From the NCBI RefSeq assembly GCF_029910235.1, contig NZ_CP112877.1:1-64000 (forward strand): a stretch of DNA of 64,000 nucleotides, written 5' to 3'. Below, in pieces: positions 25,144 through 35,306 of this stretch (within the stretch, counting starts at the first letter, position 1; each line of letters begins with the position of its first letter). The stretch is from Pseudanabaena galeata CCNP1313 (GTDB lineage Bacteria > Cyanobacteriota > Cyanobacteriia > Pseudanabaenales > Pseudanabaenaceae). A program made the position numbers and the translations under genes. The notes beneath the pieces were generated by a model. That model made no database searches. It had not been told where the DNA came from and worked only from the letters and a program-made list of their open reading frames with translations.

Positions 25144-28017
25144 ATGGATAGCTCAACCCCAAAAATAGTAAAAGGCAATATTCCCTATGTTTTGAATGAT
25201 CCTGAGCGGGTGTGGGAAATTCGCACGGGAACATTAGCAATCTTTTTCTGTAAGATTCAAGAGAGCGAAACTGAGGTTGTCCGACGTTATTTATTTACTG
25301 TGGAATCTGGGGAAATTTTATTTGGTATAGATAACTCGATTGGCTGGGAGTTAATCGCCATAGCTTTGTCTGAAACTGAGCTTTTTGATGTTGCGATCGC
25401 TGATTTTTCTGCCGAGATGCGGGAGTCTAATCGGCAACGTCAATTAAACCTCTGGATATATCACTGGAGTAAGCATCTTCAGCCTCAGAGTCCCCTCGAT
25501 CCTGTGCTGACGGATAGTACTCAATATCTTTCTTTAGGTGCTAAGCAAGCTTTACTGTCGTCTAAAAGTCAGGTTCTATGGATCACGATTCGTCAAGGGA
25601 ATGGAATTTGGCTCGATCTAGAAGATCGAAAACTAGAGCCATCGCGAACATTCCCCTTGGGTTATGGATTCTGGATTCTCGCAGACACTAATTTAGAAGT
25701 TTTCGCGCAATTGACAGAGGAAAGAGAAGACTGGACATCCCTCCCCATTGAATTAATGCAGTTCCATCAGAATGTGGGTGCAAATGTTCTGGTATTGGAG
25801 GCTCAAGAGCTAGAGACAAATTACCAAAGATTTGAAGCTAGGAACCAACAAAATAGAGACTTGTTGAATGTCGCTTTAGAAGATCTCGTTTCGGTGCTGC
25901 ACAAGCCTGAAGAAAAAATCTCTGTAGATATGAGAGGGGATGCCCTATTAGCGGCGGCTGGGGCGGTGGGGCGAGTGGCAGGCATTATAATTCGTCCTCC
26001 CAGTCAGTCCGAAGATCTAACAAGGATCAAAGATCCACTGTCAGCGATTGCCAGAGCTTCGCAAATGCGAATTCGTCAAGTATTACTGGAATCTGGCTGG
26101 TGGAAACGAGAATCAGGCCCAATGCTTGCCTATTTTCAAGAAGATAATGCCCCTGTGGCACTATTGCCTAAGGGACAGAGCTATATCCTTTTTGATCCTA
26201 AAAATAATACAAAACAAGCGATCGATGAGGAAATCGCTGAGACCATTTCACCACTTGCTTTTACATTTTATCGTCCGTTGCCTTTGATAATTCGCAATGC
26301 CATTGACCTATTTTCGTTTGGGCTTAAAGGCTACGAACTCTCAGCAATTGGTATTGTCGTATTTGGAGTTACAGTTACGCTTTTGGGCATGATTATTCCC
26401 CAAGCAACAGCAATTTTAGTTAATGATGCCATTCCCAACAGCGATCGCTCCTTACTTAGTCAATTAGGCTTGGCACTTTTTGCCGCAGCCTTTGGTCAAT
26501 CAGCATTTCAAGTATCTCAAGGTATTTTAACTAATCGAGTTGAGAGCGCTGCGGATGGCGTTTTGCAGCCTGGGATTTGGGATCGTCTCCTACGGTTAAG
26601 TCCCGCTTTTTTCCGTAACTATTCCTCGGGGGATCTTTTATCTAGAGTTCTTACAATTAGCCAAATTCGCTCCCAAATTAGTGGAGCTACATTGCGAACT
26701 CTACTTAGCGGTATATTTGCTTTACTAAATCTGGCATTAATGTTTGTATATAGCTGGCAACTATCCGTCGTAATTATTGGCATTTCATTAGCTGTATTTT
26801 TCATTACGTTTATTTCTAGTCGCAAGATCGTTGCCAACAACCGTAAGCAAGAAGAATTGGTTGGAGTTTTAAGTGGTTTCACCATTCAGCTTATTAATGG
26901 CGTAGCAAAGTTAAGGGTGGCAATGGCAGAAGAAAGGGCTTTTGCAGCTTGGGCAAAACAACAAAGTAAAATCCTAAAGTTACGAGCAGGCGCTCAGCGG
27001 ATAAATGATAGTGTGGCGGTCGTTTCTGAGGCGATTCCTTTGATTACTTCGATACTTTTGTTTTGGTTTGCCATTTTATTTATGCAAATGTCTCGACAGA
27101 CAGAAAATCCACAAGGACTCAACGCTGGCTCCTACCTAGCATTTGCGTCGGCTCAAGGAATTTTTATGCGGGGTATCACTGATTTAAGTACTACAGCTAC
27201 AGAAATCTTAGAAATTATCCCTTTATGGGAACGCGCCAGACCTATTTTAGAAGCGCCACAGGAATCTGATCCCAGCAAAGCTGAGCCGACCCGCCTCAAG
27301 GGGCATATTTTATTAGATCACATTACTTTTCGTTATCGTGAGGATGGTCCACTAATTTTAGATGATGTGACCATTGAAGCTCAACCGAGAGAATTTATTG
27401 CGATCGTTGGTCCTTCAGGAAGTGGAAAGTCCACCATTTTTAGATTGCTACTAGGTTTTGAAAACCCCTCTGCTGGAACAGTTTTTTATGATGGACAGGA
27501 CTTATCAGGGCTGAATCTTCAGGCAGTTCGCCGTCAGTTTGGCGTAGTACTACAAAATGGACGTATTAATGCAGGTTCAATTTTTGACAATATCACCGCA
27601 GGAGCTTTGGCCACCCTAGAAGAAGCTTGGGAAGGAGCGCGAATGGCTGGATTTTCCCATGATATAGAACAGATGCCCATGGGAATGCATACGGTGATCA
27701 GTGAAGGAGGAAGCAATCTTTCAGGAGGACAACGCCAGCGCTTACTCATCGCTAGAGCCTTAGTGCTTAAGCCTAAAATTATTCTCATGGATGAAGCAAC
27801 TAGCGCCCTTGACAACCGAACTCAGTCGATCGTCACTGCTAGTTTAGATCGCTTAAATGCAACAAGAGTTGTGATTGCCCATAGACTAAGTACCATCATC
27901 AATGCCGATCGCATCTTTGTGGTGGAGGCGGGACGAGTAGTGGAAGTTGGTAATTTCCAGCAACTGATCAATGAAGATGGATTGTTTGCTCGTCTTGCGT
28001 CAAGGCAATTAGAATAA
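25144..28017 (+). CDS. NHLM-type second ABC transporter, ATP-binding/permease
   Basis: A 957-residue ABC half-transporter with a long N-terminal extension (about 1-390) that lacks the C39 catalytic Cys and may contain a degenerate sensor region. A membrane domain follows (about 395-680, with FGVTVTLLGMIIPQATAILV and LLNLALMFVYSWQLSVVIIG), then the ATPase with GPSGSGKST, LSGGQRQRLLIARALV and IILMDEATSALD. This matches the second ABC component of NHLM (Nif11/nitrile-hydratase leader) bacteriocin systems. It is the last gene of the exporter operon. Confidence 0.9.
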   Translation: MDSSTPKIVKGNIPYVLNDPERVWEIRTGTLAIFFCKIQESETEVVRRYLFTVESGEILFGIDNSIGWELIAIALSETELFDVAIADFSAEMRESNRQRQLNLWIYHWSKHLQPQSPLDPVLTDSTQYLSLGAKQALLSSKSQVLWITIRQGNGIWLDLEDRKLEPSRTFPLGYGFWILADTNLEVFAQLTEEREDWTSLPIELMQFHQNVGANVLVLEAQELETNYQRFEARNQQNRDLLNVALEDLVSVLHKPEEKISVDMRGDALLAAAGAVGRVAGIIIRPPSQSEDLTRIKDPLSAIARASQMRIRQVLLESGWWKRESGPMLAYFQEDNAPVALLPKGQSYILFDPKNNTKQAIDEEIAETISPLAFTFYRPLPLIIRNAIDLFSFGLKGYELSAIGIVVFGVTVTLLGMIIPQATAILVNDAIPNSDRSLLSQLGLALFAAAFGQSAFQVSQGILTNRVESAADGVLQPGIWDRLLRLSPAFFRNYSSGDLLSRVLTISQIRSQISGATLRTLLSGIFALLNLALMFVYSWQLSVVIIGISLAVFFITFISSRKIVANNRKQEELVGVLSGFTIQLINGVAKLRVAMAEERAFAAWAKQQSKILKLRAGAQRINDSVAVVSEAIPLITSILLFWFAILFMQMSRQTENPQGLNAGSYLAFASAQGIFMRGITDLSTTATEILEIIPLWERARPILEAPQESDPSKAEPTRLKGHILLDHITFRYREDGPLILDDVTIEAQPREFIAIVGPSGSGKSTIFRLLLGFENPSAGTVFYDGQDLSGLNLQAVRRQFGVVLQNGRINAGSIFDNITAGALATLEEAWEGARMAGFSHDIEQMPMGMHTVISEGGSNLSGGQRQRLLIARALVLKPKIILMDEATSALDNRTQSIVTASLDRLNATRVVIAHRLSTIINADRIFVVEAGRVVEVGNFQQLINEDGLFARLASRQLE

Positions 28018-28020
28018 TTG

Positions 28021-28116
28021 TTACCTTTCAAACAGATCAGGCAACCAAAGCGCTAACAAAATCAATAAACAAACTATTATCAGAACAACGGTAAGATTAA
28101 AGGTGTCATTATTCAT
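28021..28116 (-). CDS. possible 31-aa single-helix membrane protein
   Basis: The frame from the ATG at 28116 encodes MNNDTFNLTVVLIIVCLLI followed by a few hydrophobic residues and PDLFER: a short polar head, one membrane helix and a charged tail. It lies convergent with the exporter operon, 4 bases from its end. There is no clear ribosome site, so it may be a chance reading frame. Confidence 0.35.
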   Translation of the reverse strand: MNNDTFNLTVVLIIVCLLILLALWLPDLFER

Positions 28117-28215
28117 GTTTGTAATGTCATGCTTTTACTATATTTCATGATTCACTTATCTTACTATTAGTTATTCCATTCAGATTAGATGAAGTGATCA
28201 AGATTTTTCACGTTA

Positions 28216-29163
28216 TCAATCATTAATTTGTGTCTTCATTTTTCTCTGTTTTAAGCGCTCAGTTCTTTTCTGTAAATTGCTAAACATTTCAGATTCAGTA
28301 ATTTCTGCAACTTGACGTTGCCGTTTAAATTCATCAATTTCAATACGAAGTTCTTCAACTGTCTTAACGAGCTTTTCTTCATTAGCTTTAATTTCCCGAA
28401 GTTGTTGGGCGTGAATGAGTGCTTTTTCAATTATTGGAGAAATTTGGGCAGCGACAATACTTAAAGTTTTTAAATTAGGAGCTGTATAAAATTCAGGCTC
28501 TTTATGGATTATTACAATTGCCCCAAAGACTTTACTATTGGTTTTAAAAGGGGCACAAAGCAAAGACTGGGCATTAGCACTACGGTACTTAACCCGTGGA
28601 TCAGTTAAGGTATTATTTATAAGTTCAGCCTTTCCTGTACCACAGACTTGTCCAATAATTCCTTCATTTTCATAATATACAAAGGGTTCAGAGAGACATG
28701 GTTCAAGTTCTTTAGTTTTAATCGTTACAGTATCAAATCGACGAACATTAGGATCTAATTGTAAAACAACTTGCCCACTAGTAGCTCCAATGGCTCGAAA
28801 AACCTCATCAATAGATAAAATGCTTAATTCTTCTAGATTAAGTTCTCCAGATATTTTTTCAGATATGCTAAGTAGAAGATTCGTTTCTCGGTAGAGTTGT
28901 AAAATTTCTTTAGCCAAACTATGATTTTCTTCTTCTCGATTCAAAACTTTGGAGAGATATATGGATAGATTTTCTGCATTAAATCCAAATGCCCATGCAA
29001 TAATTTCCTCCCCAGAAAGCACTGGAAATTTTTCTTCAGAGATGAGAGAATCATTTCCATAAATTATATTACCTTCTAGATCACATATCGCAAAAGGATA
29101 GCATTCTAGATACATATCTAACAATGGTAATATTTCTTTCTTAAGTAGTTTTGTTAAAGACAT
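28216..29163 (-). CDS. PAS/GAF sensory protein without output domain
   Basis: A 315-residue cytosolic protein. The start (MYLECYPFAICDLEGNIIYGN) looks like a short PAS domain. Residues about 95-255 form a GAF domain (LLLSISEKISGELNLEELS, then IIGQVCGTGKAELI and LLCAPFKTNSKVFGAIVIIHK). The last ~55 residues are a charged coiled coil (LREIKANEEKLVKTVEELRIEI). There is no kinase, cyclase or HTH output domain, so it probably acts through a partner. A perfect 15-base inverted repeat lies about 105 bases upstream of its start. Confidence 0.8.
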   Translation of the reverse strand: MSLTKLLKKEILPLLDMYLECYPFAICDLEGNIIYGNDSLISEEKFPVLSGEEIIAWAFGFNAENLSIYLSKVLNREEENHSLAKEILQLYRETNLLLSISEKISGELNLEELSILSIDEVFRAIGATSGQVVLQLDPNVRRFDTVTIKTKELEPCLSEPFVYYENEGIIGQVCGTGKAELINNTLTDPRVKYRSANAQSLLCAPFKTNSKVFGAIVIIHKEPEFYTAPNLKTLSIVAAQISPIIEKALIHAQQLREIKANEEKLVKTVEELRIEIDEFKRQRQVAEITESEMFSNLQKRTERLKQRKMKTQIND

Positions 29164-29267
29164 AATAAATATAGAACGTGGTGAGTATTAGCAATACTTA
29201 GCAAGGCAATTAAGCTTCAGTCCGATGAAGCAAAGAATACTTGGTAAAGCGTACGATAGTCAAGGGA

Positions 29268-29310
29268 TCTTTCAGAATGTGATTGGATCAATTCATCACA
29301 TTCTGAAAGA
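29268..29310. repeat. perfect 15-base inverted repeat upstream of GAF gene
   Basis: The arm TCTTTCAGAATGTGA (29268-29282) is exactly complementary to 29296-29310 across a 13-base loop. No T-run follows, so an operator, an RNA hairpin or an IS end are all possible. Confidence 0.45.
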
Positions 29311-29350
29311 CCTCTTCTTTCACGATTTTAACCTACATTCAGCAGGTTAT

Positions 29351-29600
29351 TTAAGACAAAAAATAATATTTACGAGAAGAGACTCCGAGAAACTGCAAAA
29401 TTAGATTTTGTCTATCAGTAAGCTTAATCTGATACTTAACATGGTCAAGAAAGACCAAATGAACAGAGAGAAAGCACTGAAGTATCCAACGTAAAGTAGG
29501 ACGAGGAGAGGGCTTACCTTTTTTTTTGATCGGGAAGAGTAGCGTTGGCTTTCTCTAAAGCAACGTGAGTTCGACGAACTTTAGACCTCAGAATCTTTAT
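29351..29600 (-). pseudogene. IS1634-like transposase C-terminal remnant
   Basis: The minus strand encodes RPTLRWILQCFLSVHLV, KLTDRQNLILQFLG and KYYFLS before a stop at 29351-29353. This is the usual end of IS1634-family transposases. The upstream part of the gene is missing, and the 5' boundary given is approximate. Confidence 0.55.
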
Positions 29601-29905
29601 AAATCAATATTGGGATCTAAGCATACAAACAAATCCAAATTATGATTGAGAATAAAGTCAATAGACTGCAAATCTGTGATTTATTGACTCCATTCTCAAC
29701 AGGTTTGAACACTTTTGTAAAACATGATTCCTTGTAATCTCTATTAGACCTTACTTTTCACGGGTTCTTTGAAAGACATAACAGAAGAGCCTTTAGAGGA
29801 AAGGGCACAGATGAGGTTAACTGAGATCTTGCACCATTCTAAAAAGGGGTTGCGAAAAGACGAGAGATGTGAAAAAAAGGGCGTAGTACTAGTTTAAATA
29901 ACGAT
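29601..29905. other. intergenic IS debris
   Basis: No gene seen. Near-complementary arms GAGAATAAAGTCAATAGA and the reverse complement of TTTATTGACTCCATTCTC flank a short loop (about 29650-29701) and could be a leftover IS end or hairpin. Confidence 0.4.
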
Positions 29906-30475
29906 ATGGAAACCATCGTTAAGCACGCCCAAAGGCTAGTTTATAGTCTTCTGTGCTTTATGCCTAGTGTATATCAAAAAGCCAGTTTGAATGCGATATT
30001 GGGACTATTTCTCGAAGCGCAGGGACATCCTTTACCTCAACATACGCAAGTAAAATCAGCCAGTTCGTTAAGTCGCTTTCTAAATCACTATAACTGGTCT
30101 ACGCGGTCAGTGATTCGGATAACCCGTCAAATAATCTTAGAGCAAATCGCTCAGCATCTTGTTGGGGACAGTGCCAAAGCGATTAACCCAAGGAACGAAA
30201 GTACTTGTTCTTGCTGATACTGAGTTTTGCACAGTCAAGTTTTTAAATCTAGTCCGAGCAAAGGCTTGGCGAGTTGTTGTGGGCATACGCTGCAATCGTA
30301 AGCTTCAAGATGGACGTTCGGTCAAACAACTTTATCGTCATGGCAAACGGGGACAACAAGTTTTACTCGAAGGGCTAAGTACCCCATTTACCATCTCTTG
30401 GTTCTGGCTCAAAAGAGCTGATAGCAAACGCGAGTTGCGCTTTGTGATTTCTTCTCATCCCTATTCTGGTGCTTA
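29906..30475 (+). pseudogene. IS4/IS701-like transposase remnant, interrupted by IS630
   Basis: The N-terminal piece METIVKHAQRLVYSLLCFM to EQIAQHL is followed, in another frame, by KVLVLADTEFCTVKFLNLVR and LRFVISSHPYSGAY. The middle of the DDE domain (first Asp region) is missing and a frame change lies near 30170-30200, so this is a decayed copy. It is cut at 30474-30475 by the IS630 element, and beyond that element (31494 on) the frame soon reaches a stop without the expected C-terminal Glu region. Confidence 0.65.
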
Positions 30476-31493
30476 TAGCGGTTTTCAAATGAGCAAGAGC
30501 AAGGTAAAATGGAGAGAAAATGCAAACAGGAAAAGCGTATTCACAGGATTTGAGAGAACGAGTAATCGCAGGGTATCAAAAAGGAAAAACCACGATGAAA
30601 GAAGTAGCCGATAGGTTTGCAGTAAGTCGAAGCTGGGTCAATAATCTGGTACAAAGACAAAAACAAACAGGGAGTGTGGCGGCAAAACCCCATGGAGGAG
30701 GAGCAGTAGCCAAAGTCAACGCAACCCATTACCCAATCCTAGAAGCAATCATTGAAGGACAAAATGATATAACCTTGCTAGAAATCAGTCAAAGGTTCGC
30801 GGAAAAGACAGAGATATTGGTAAGTCAGTCCACGATTTGTCGAGCCTTACAGGAAATCGAGTTAACCCGCAAAAAAAAACTTTTCATGCCGACAAACAAG
30901 AAAGTGAAGCAGTCAAACAGTTGAGACTAGAATATCAACTGATAATGTGGGCAATCGAAACCAATAATCTGGTGTTTATCGATGAGTCAGGCACAAACCT
31001 AAATATGGCTAGGACTTATGCAAGGTCAAAAAAAGGCACAAGGGCGCATGGCTGTAAACCACACAACAAAGGTAAAAATCTGACCATCATTGCGGCGATC
31101 GCGATTACGGGGGTAATTGCGGCTCTATCATTTTTTGGCAGTAACAATGCGGTAACTTTTTTGTTTTATGTGACTGAGGTACTTGTACCACAGCTAAACG
31201 ATACGATGGTCGTCGTGATGGATAATCTCAATCTCCACTGTAGCGATGAGGTCAGAACTGCGATTGAGAATACTGGCGCTAAACTGATTTTCTTGCCCAC
31301 TTATTCTCCTGATTTATCACCGATTGAGATGTTTTGGTCAAAAATCAAATCCATTCTGCGTTCGATTGCTCCGAGAACCACTGAGCAGCTTTATGATGCT
31401 ATCACTCTCGCTTTCAATTCTGTTTCCGATTCTGACTTCTTTGGCTGGTTTTACGAATGTGACGCTCGTACCACGCTCATTTGAAAACCGCTA
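30476..31493 (+). mobile_element. IS630-family insertion sequence
   Basis: Perfect inverted ends TAGCGGTTTTCAAATGAGC (left from 30476; right end complementary, to 31493), flanked by the duplicated target TA at 30474-30475 and 31494-31495. The element is 1018 bp and is inserted into an older transposase remnant. Confidence 0.85.
30520..31484 (+). CDS. IS630 transposase, two frames joined by frameshift
   Basis: The first frame (30520-30924, 134 aa) is the HTH part: AYSQDLRERVIAGYQKG and a second HTH with VSQSTICRALQE. The DDE part continues in another frame to 31484: LVFIDESGTNLNMARTYA (first Asp), VVMDNLNLHCSDEV (second Asp) and LPTYSPDLSPIEMFWSKIK (Glu). The switch must occur near the run of nine A at about 30872-30880, a classic slippery site in IS630/Tc1-like elements. 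The catalytic DDE set is complete, so the element is probably active. Confidence 0.85.
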
Positions 31494-31577
31494 TACCTGT
31501 TGAGTCCCAAGATTTTTTGAAGATACGCTATCGCGTAGAAGTCCATGACCTGATTCCTAAATAGAAGGAAAAAACTC

Positions 31578-31985
31578 ATGTGTAATTCAACTAATCTCGT
31601 AGTCCTCTCTGGTTATGTCGGTAACGTCTCTGAATTGCGTCAAACCAAAACCAGTGGTAAAGACGTACTAGACTTTAGCCTCGCCGTACAGCCTAAACCT
31701 CGCCGAGACAAAGAGGGTAATTGGATCAACCAAGAACCACTCTGGGTCAAAGTAGTCTGCTGGAATGGAACTGCGGAGTATGCCGAAGAACGAGCAGAAT
31801 CTGGAAAGTTTGTCGAAGTTACGGGAGTTCTGACTCAGCCTGAAGAATACAAATCCAAGAAAGATAAGAAGCACCATGCGCGAACAGTGATTCATGCTCA
31901 ATCTCTGAACTTCATTGATGTTGTGAAGAAGTCTGCCGAAGACGAAGAGTATCAAGAATCAACCGTTTACGATGATGACTTTTAG
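31578..31985 (+). CDS. ssb: single-stranded DNA-binding protein
   Basis: A 135-residue OB-fold protein. NLVVLSGYVGNVSELRQT opens the fold; FSLAVQPKPRRDKEGN and PLWVKVVCWNGTAEYAEE are typical SSB strands; the tail is acidic and ends in DDDF, the usual partner-binding tip. A GAAGGA ribosome site precedes the ATG. It stands alone between an IS cluster and a Tn3 transposon and may be a second, mobile-element-associated ssb rather than the chromosomal one. Confidence 0.9.
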   Translation: MCNSTNLVVLSGYVGNVSELRQTKTSGKDVLDFSLAVQPKPRRDKEGNWINQEPLWVKVVCWNGTAEYAEERAESGKFVEVTGVLTQPEEYKSKKDKKHHARTVIHAQSLNFIDVVKKSAEDEEYQESTVYDDDF

Positions 31986-31992
31986 TTGAATA

Positions 31993-32036
31993 AATAGAGA
32001 GAGTATTGATAGATATCTATCAATACTCTCTCTATT
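31993..32036. terminator. perfect 44-base palindrome after ssb
   Basis: Uninterrupted palindrome centred between 32014 and 32015, starting 8 bases after the ssb stop and followed by TTGTTTTTT. It would form a strong bidirectional terminator. Confidence 0.7.
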
Positions 32037-32203
32037 TGTTTTTTAGTCGCTATCGCTTAAGGCTCTTGCCCAGCTAAGAAAAAGAGAAGGTAACTATGAT
32101 TTACACTCACAAAGGCTATCAATGCTTGCTATCGGGGTAGCTACAGGATACGTGTAAAAACCTGCAAGATAGCCTTCAAATATAGACCAGTCATACATTT
32201 GAG

Positions 32204-35170
32204 CTATACCGAATCAAGAGGGATTAAAATAGCACCTTCCAAGGGAAATGGAATAGATTGCAAATCAATCACAAAATCGCCATAGCGCTTCAAATGCCTC
32301 GTCAAGTAAGGGCTGAGAGTCACCAACATCGAACGATCAAACTTGAAACCCTCCGCCTTGAGTTGCTGAATCACGAGAGAAAGGTCAACAGCATTATGAA
32401 GAATGACCGCATTAGCAACCAGATCGAGATACTTGAGACGCTTCTCCTGCTCTTCAGGATCATTTTCCGTAATAACACCCTCCTTACCAAAAAATATCCA
32501 ATCAAGGAAATGATTGTAGCCCTCCACCACATTTGTACAAGCCGTAATCTCGCGGCGCAAACCACGGTCAGAAATATATTCCAGTAGAAATACTGTACGA
32601 ACAACCCGTCCTAATTCCCTGAAAGCCTGATAGAGACGATTTTTGCGACTGTAACTACCAAGCTTTCGTAACAGCGTCGAAGGCAACAACTTACCTGATT
32701 GAATTGATAAAACAACCCGCATCAAATCCTGCCAGTGAGTACGAATTAACGACCAATCAACCACATCTTTAAACAATGGGTCAATATACTCATAAACAGA
32801 GTCCAGACTGGGACGAAAGAACTTACAGTCCTGCCAGTTACGAATCCGAGGCATGAGTTTAATTCCCAACAGATAAGACAAGCCAAACACAGTAGTAGAC
32901 TGTCCTTGGGTATCAGCGTGCAAAGTATCAGGTTGGATATCGGAAGTATTCTTGAGTAAACCATCAAGAATATAAACTGCTTCCCAAACACCACAATTGA
33001 TGAAATGGGTAAACAGAGCAATATAAGTATCAGATACATGATGGTAAGCAATCCCCCCATAGCCACCATAACGAATGTGATACTCAGACATTAAATTATT
33101 CTCATAAAGCTGAAACTTACTACCATCAGCCGCCGCCCGTTTGCCAGTTCCCCAACACTTCGGTAACTCCAAGCGATTATAAGCATTAATCAAATCTCGC
33201 ATCGCCGCCTCAAGTTGAGGAATCGAAATATGTTGACGATTCACATAAGCCAGCATCCTTGAACTGACCTGTCCGCGAGTATGACGAGCAGTTTGATTAG
33301 GACCAAGATTACAACCATAGCCAAACACCGTTAAGATATAACGTTCAGACGGATTCTCAATCTTTGACTCAGAACCAGAAACATGACCAAAGTGGCGCAC
33401 CCAATTGAGCCAATGTTCCACATTACAGAGAATATCCAAAACACTACGTTCAGGGAGCCGTTGTAAAATTGCCGACTCCAACTCTATCGCACCCGATGGA
33501 GGCGGCTCCGCCGTAATCCTTTTGAGTACAGGTACAGCATCAGCACTAATCGTCACTTGTGTACCATCCTTACAGATTTGGTCTACAGCAATCGCAGTTT
33601 GAGTCAAACAAGATTGAAGCTGTTCAACAAATTTAGCCGCCGTAAGCGCCATACCTGTTTGTTGGCAGTAATCAGCCAATTTTGGCTGACACTCATCCCA
33701 AGACAATAACTGTTCGCGGAAGTCAGCATAGTTTTCCGAACCCACCACACAAGCATCACCACTTTTCAACTCGGCTGCCAAATAGGTAAAGACACAGACC
33801 TCGAATTGCTGACGGACTAACTGTGAAATACCATCAGATTCAACCACCACTAATCGTCGCCAGCGATCGCTCATAAAGCTTAAATCGAGATCTTCCGCAG
33901 ACAACCATTTAGAGCGACGGTTTTCATGAGCCAAAACCAGAGTCAAAGCTGCCGTCAAGGAAAGATCTTGGCTAGCAGACTGGATTTCTAACCCACGCAC
34001 CAAGGGAAACAAAACCGAACGATAGCGACTATAAAACCGCCATATTAAAGGCAAATAATTATCGGTATTGTAAGCCGTAATCTCCTCGCACTGTGCTAAT
34101 AAAGCGGCAGCTCCCCCATGGGTTTCCAAAACAGATTGCACCCGTCCACCCAAACTCGCCGTATCAGTCTCCCCAGTTGATGTCTGTAAAATCTCGGTTA
34201 GCACTGCCAACATCGATTCAGTTTTGGTCAAATTCTGTTCTCGTAACTCCACCAATTTATCTTTGGCACATTGATGCATTTTCTGCACGCGCTTGAGAAA
34301 CATCTCTACTAAATGGTCACGGGTTTTAACTTGCACACGATAGAGCAGGCATACCAACAGAGCGCGACGTTTCGCTAGATTCATCTCTCGGAGATCTGTC
34401 ATTGCCAAGGCTTTTGCTTGTGCTGCAAAAGATTTGACCTTGGCAGGGGCAATTTTCAGCAGCAACTGCCTTGCATCACCAAAAGTAAGTATTTGGTCAA
34501 ACTTAGTTTGTAAAGCCTGAATATGAGAGAGGCGATCACTTTTCGGTGCTGCTCTCAATAAGCTGAAAGTTAATTCCGATTCTGGCGTTGAATTAGAGAC
34601 CAATTCATCCACAAAGGCTTGTTGATTTGGACTCATCGCCTTAGCAATACGCTGAAACAAGCGGTTATTCACAACAGCACGGATATGACCGACCAAACGA
34701 TCAATCGTACTAAAAGCAGGTAATTCATAACGCGCTTTCACCAACTCTTCAACCGCAACATTGATTAAATCAGCAGGATATTCCATGATCTCCGCCGATG
34801 TAGCAATGACAGTAGCGATCGCCGTTTGCGCCTTGCGGTCGAAAGGACTAACTCTCAAATAAGCCCGAATCGCCTCAGCATAGTAGTAACGAGAACGTTC
34901 GGGCGGGATAGCACAGATATTAGCACTGAGGTTTAAGCAAGCCCGAATATGACTGATCACTGTGGGCGGTACATCGGATGACAGTGGGAAATATCCCAAT
35001 CGTTGAAATGACTTGAGCATGACTAAAAATCGCAGTAACCCCCGCTTACTTTTGACATGACCCTTCGCTAGATTTATCTCAGATGCTGACGGAGTATATA
35101 GTTCAGCAAGTTCTTTCACGGTTGCTTGAGATTTGAATCGAGGATAAGCCGTGCGTTCAATAGCAGTCAT
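32204..35170 (-). CDS. tnpA: Tn3-family transposase TnpA
   Basis: A 988-residue protein of the length usual for TnpA. It starts with a Tn3-type N-terminal domain (FKSQATVKELAELYTPSASE) and ends with the DDE_Tnp_Tn3 region, including GTGKRAAADGSKF, HVSDTYIALFTHFINCGVWE, DTLHADTQGQSTTVFGLSYL and REITACTNVVEGYNHFLDW. Catalytic acidic residues appear in AADGSKF, LHADTQG and the late NVVEGYN segment. The frame is intact. It is transcribed toward the left terminal repeat. Confidence 0.93.
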   Translation of the reverse strand: MTAIERTAYPRFKSQATVKELAELYTPSASEINLAKGHVKSKRGLLRFLVMLKSFQRLGYFPLSSDVPPTVISHIRACLNLSANICAIPPERSRYYYAEAIRAYLRVSPFDRKAQTAIATVIATSAEIMEYPADLINVAVEELVKARYELPAFSTIDRLVGHIRAVVNNRLFQRIAKAMSPNQQAFVDELVSNSTPESELTFSLLRAAPKSDRLSHIQALQTKFDQILTFGDARQLLLKIAPAKVKSFAAQAKALAMTDLREMNLAKRRALLVCLLYRVQVKTRDHLVEMFLKRVQKMHQCAKDKLVELREQNLTKTESMLAVLTEILQTSTGETDTASLGGRVQSVLETHGGAAALLAQCEEITAYNTDNYLPLIWRFYSRYRSVLFPLVRGLEIQSASQDLSLTAALTLVLAHENRRSKWLSAEDLDLSFMSDRWRRLVVVESDGISQLVRQQFEVCVFTYLAAELKSGDACVVGSENYADFREQLLSWDECQPKLADYCQQTGMALTAAKFVEQLQSCLTQTAIAVDQICKDGTQVTISADAVPVLKRITAEPPPSGAIELESAILQRLPERSVLDILCNVEHWLNWVRHFGHVSGSESKIENPSERYILTVFGYGCNLGPNQTARHTRGQVSSRMLAYVNRQHISIPQLEAAMRDLINAYNRLELPKCWGTGKRAAADGSKFQLYENNLMSEYHIRYGGYGGIAYHHVSDTYIALFTHFINCGVWEAVYILDGLLKNTSDIQPDTLHADTQGQSTTVFGLSYLLGIKLMPRIRNWQDCKFFRPSLDSVYEYIDPLFKDVVDWSLIRTHWQDLMRVVLSIQSGKLLPSTLLRKLGSYSRKNRLYQAFRELGRVVRTVFLLEYISDRGLRREITACTNVVEGYNHFLDWIFFGKEGVITENDPEEQEKRLKYLDLVANAVILHNAVDLSLVIQQLKAEGFKFDRSMLVTLSPYLTRHLKRYGDFVIDLQSIPFPLEGAILIPLDSV

Positions 35171-35306
35171 AGAGACGTTTAGAGGACAAGTAAGCTAGTG
35201 CTGGCTGTAGGAACACTCAGTTTGCGTAGACAGAGTATAACCAATACTCTATCAATTTTGAATAAACACCCTTTTAAACAATCTATGAATGGGATTTAAT
35301 CAATAT

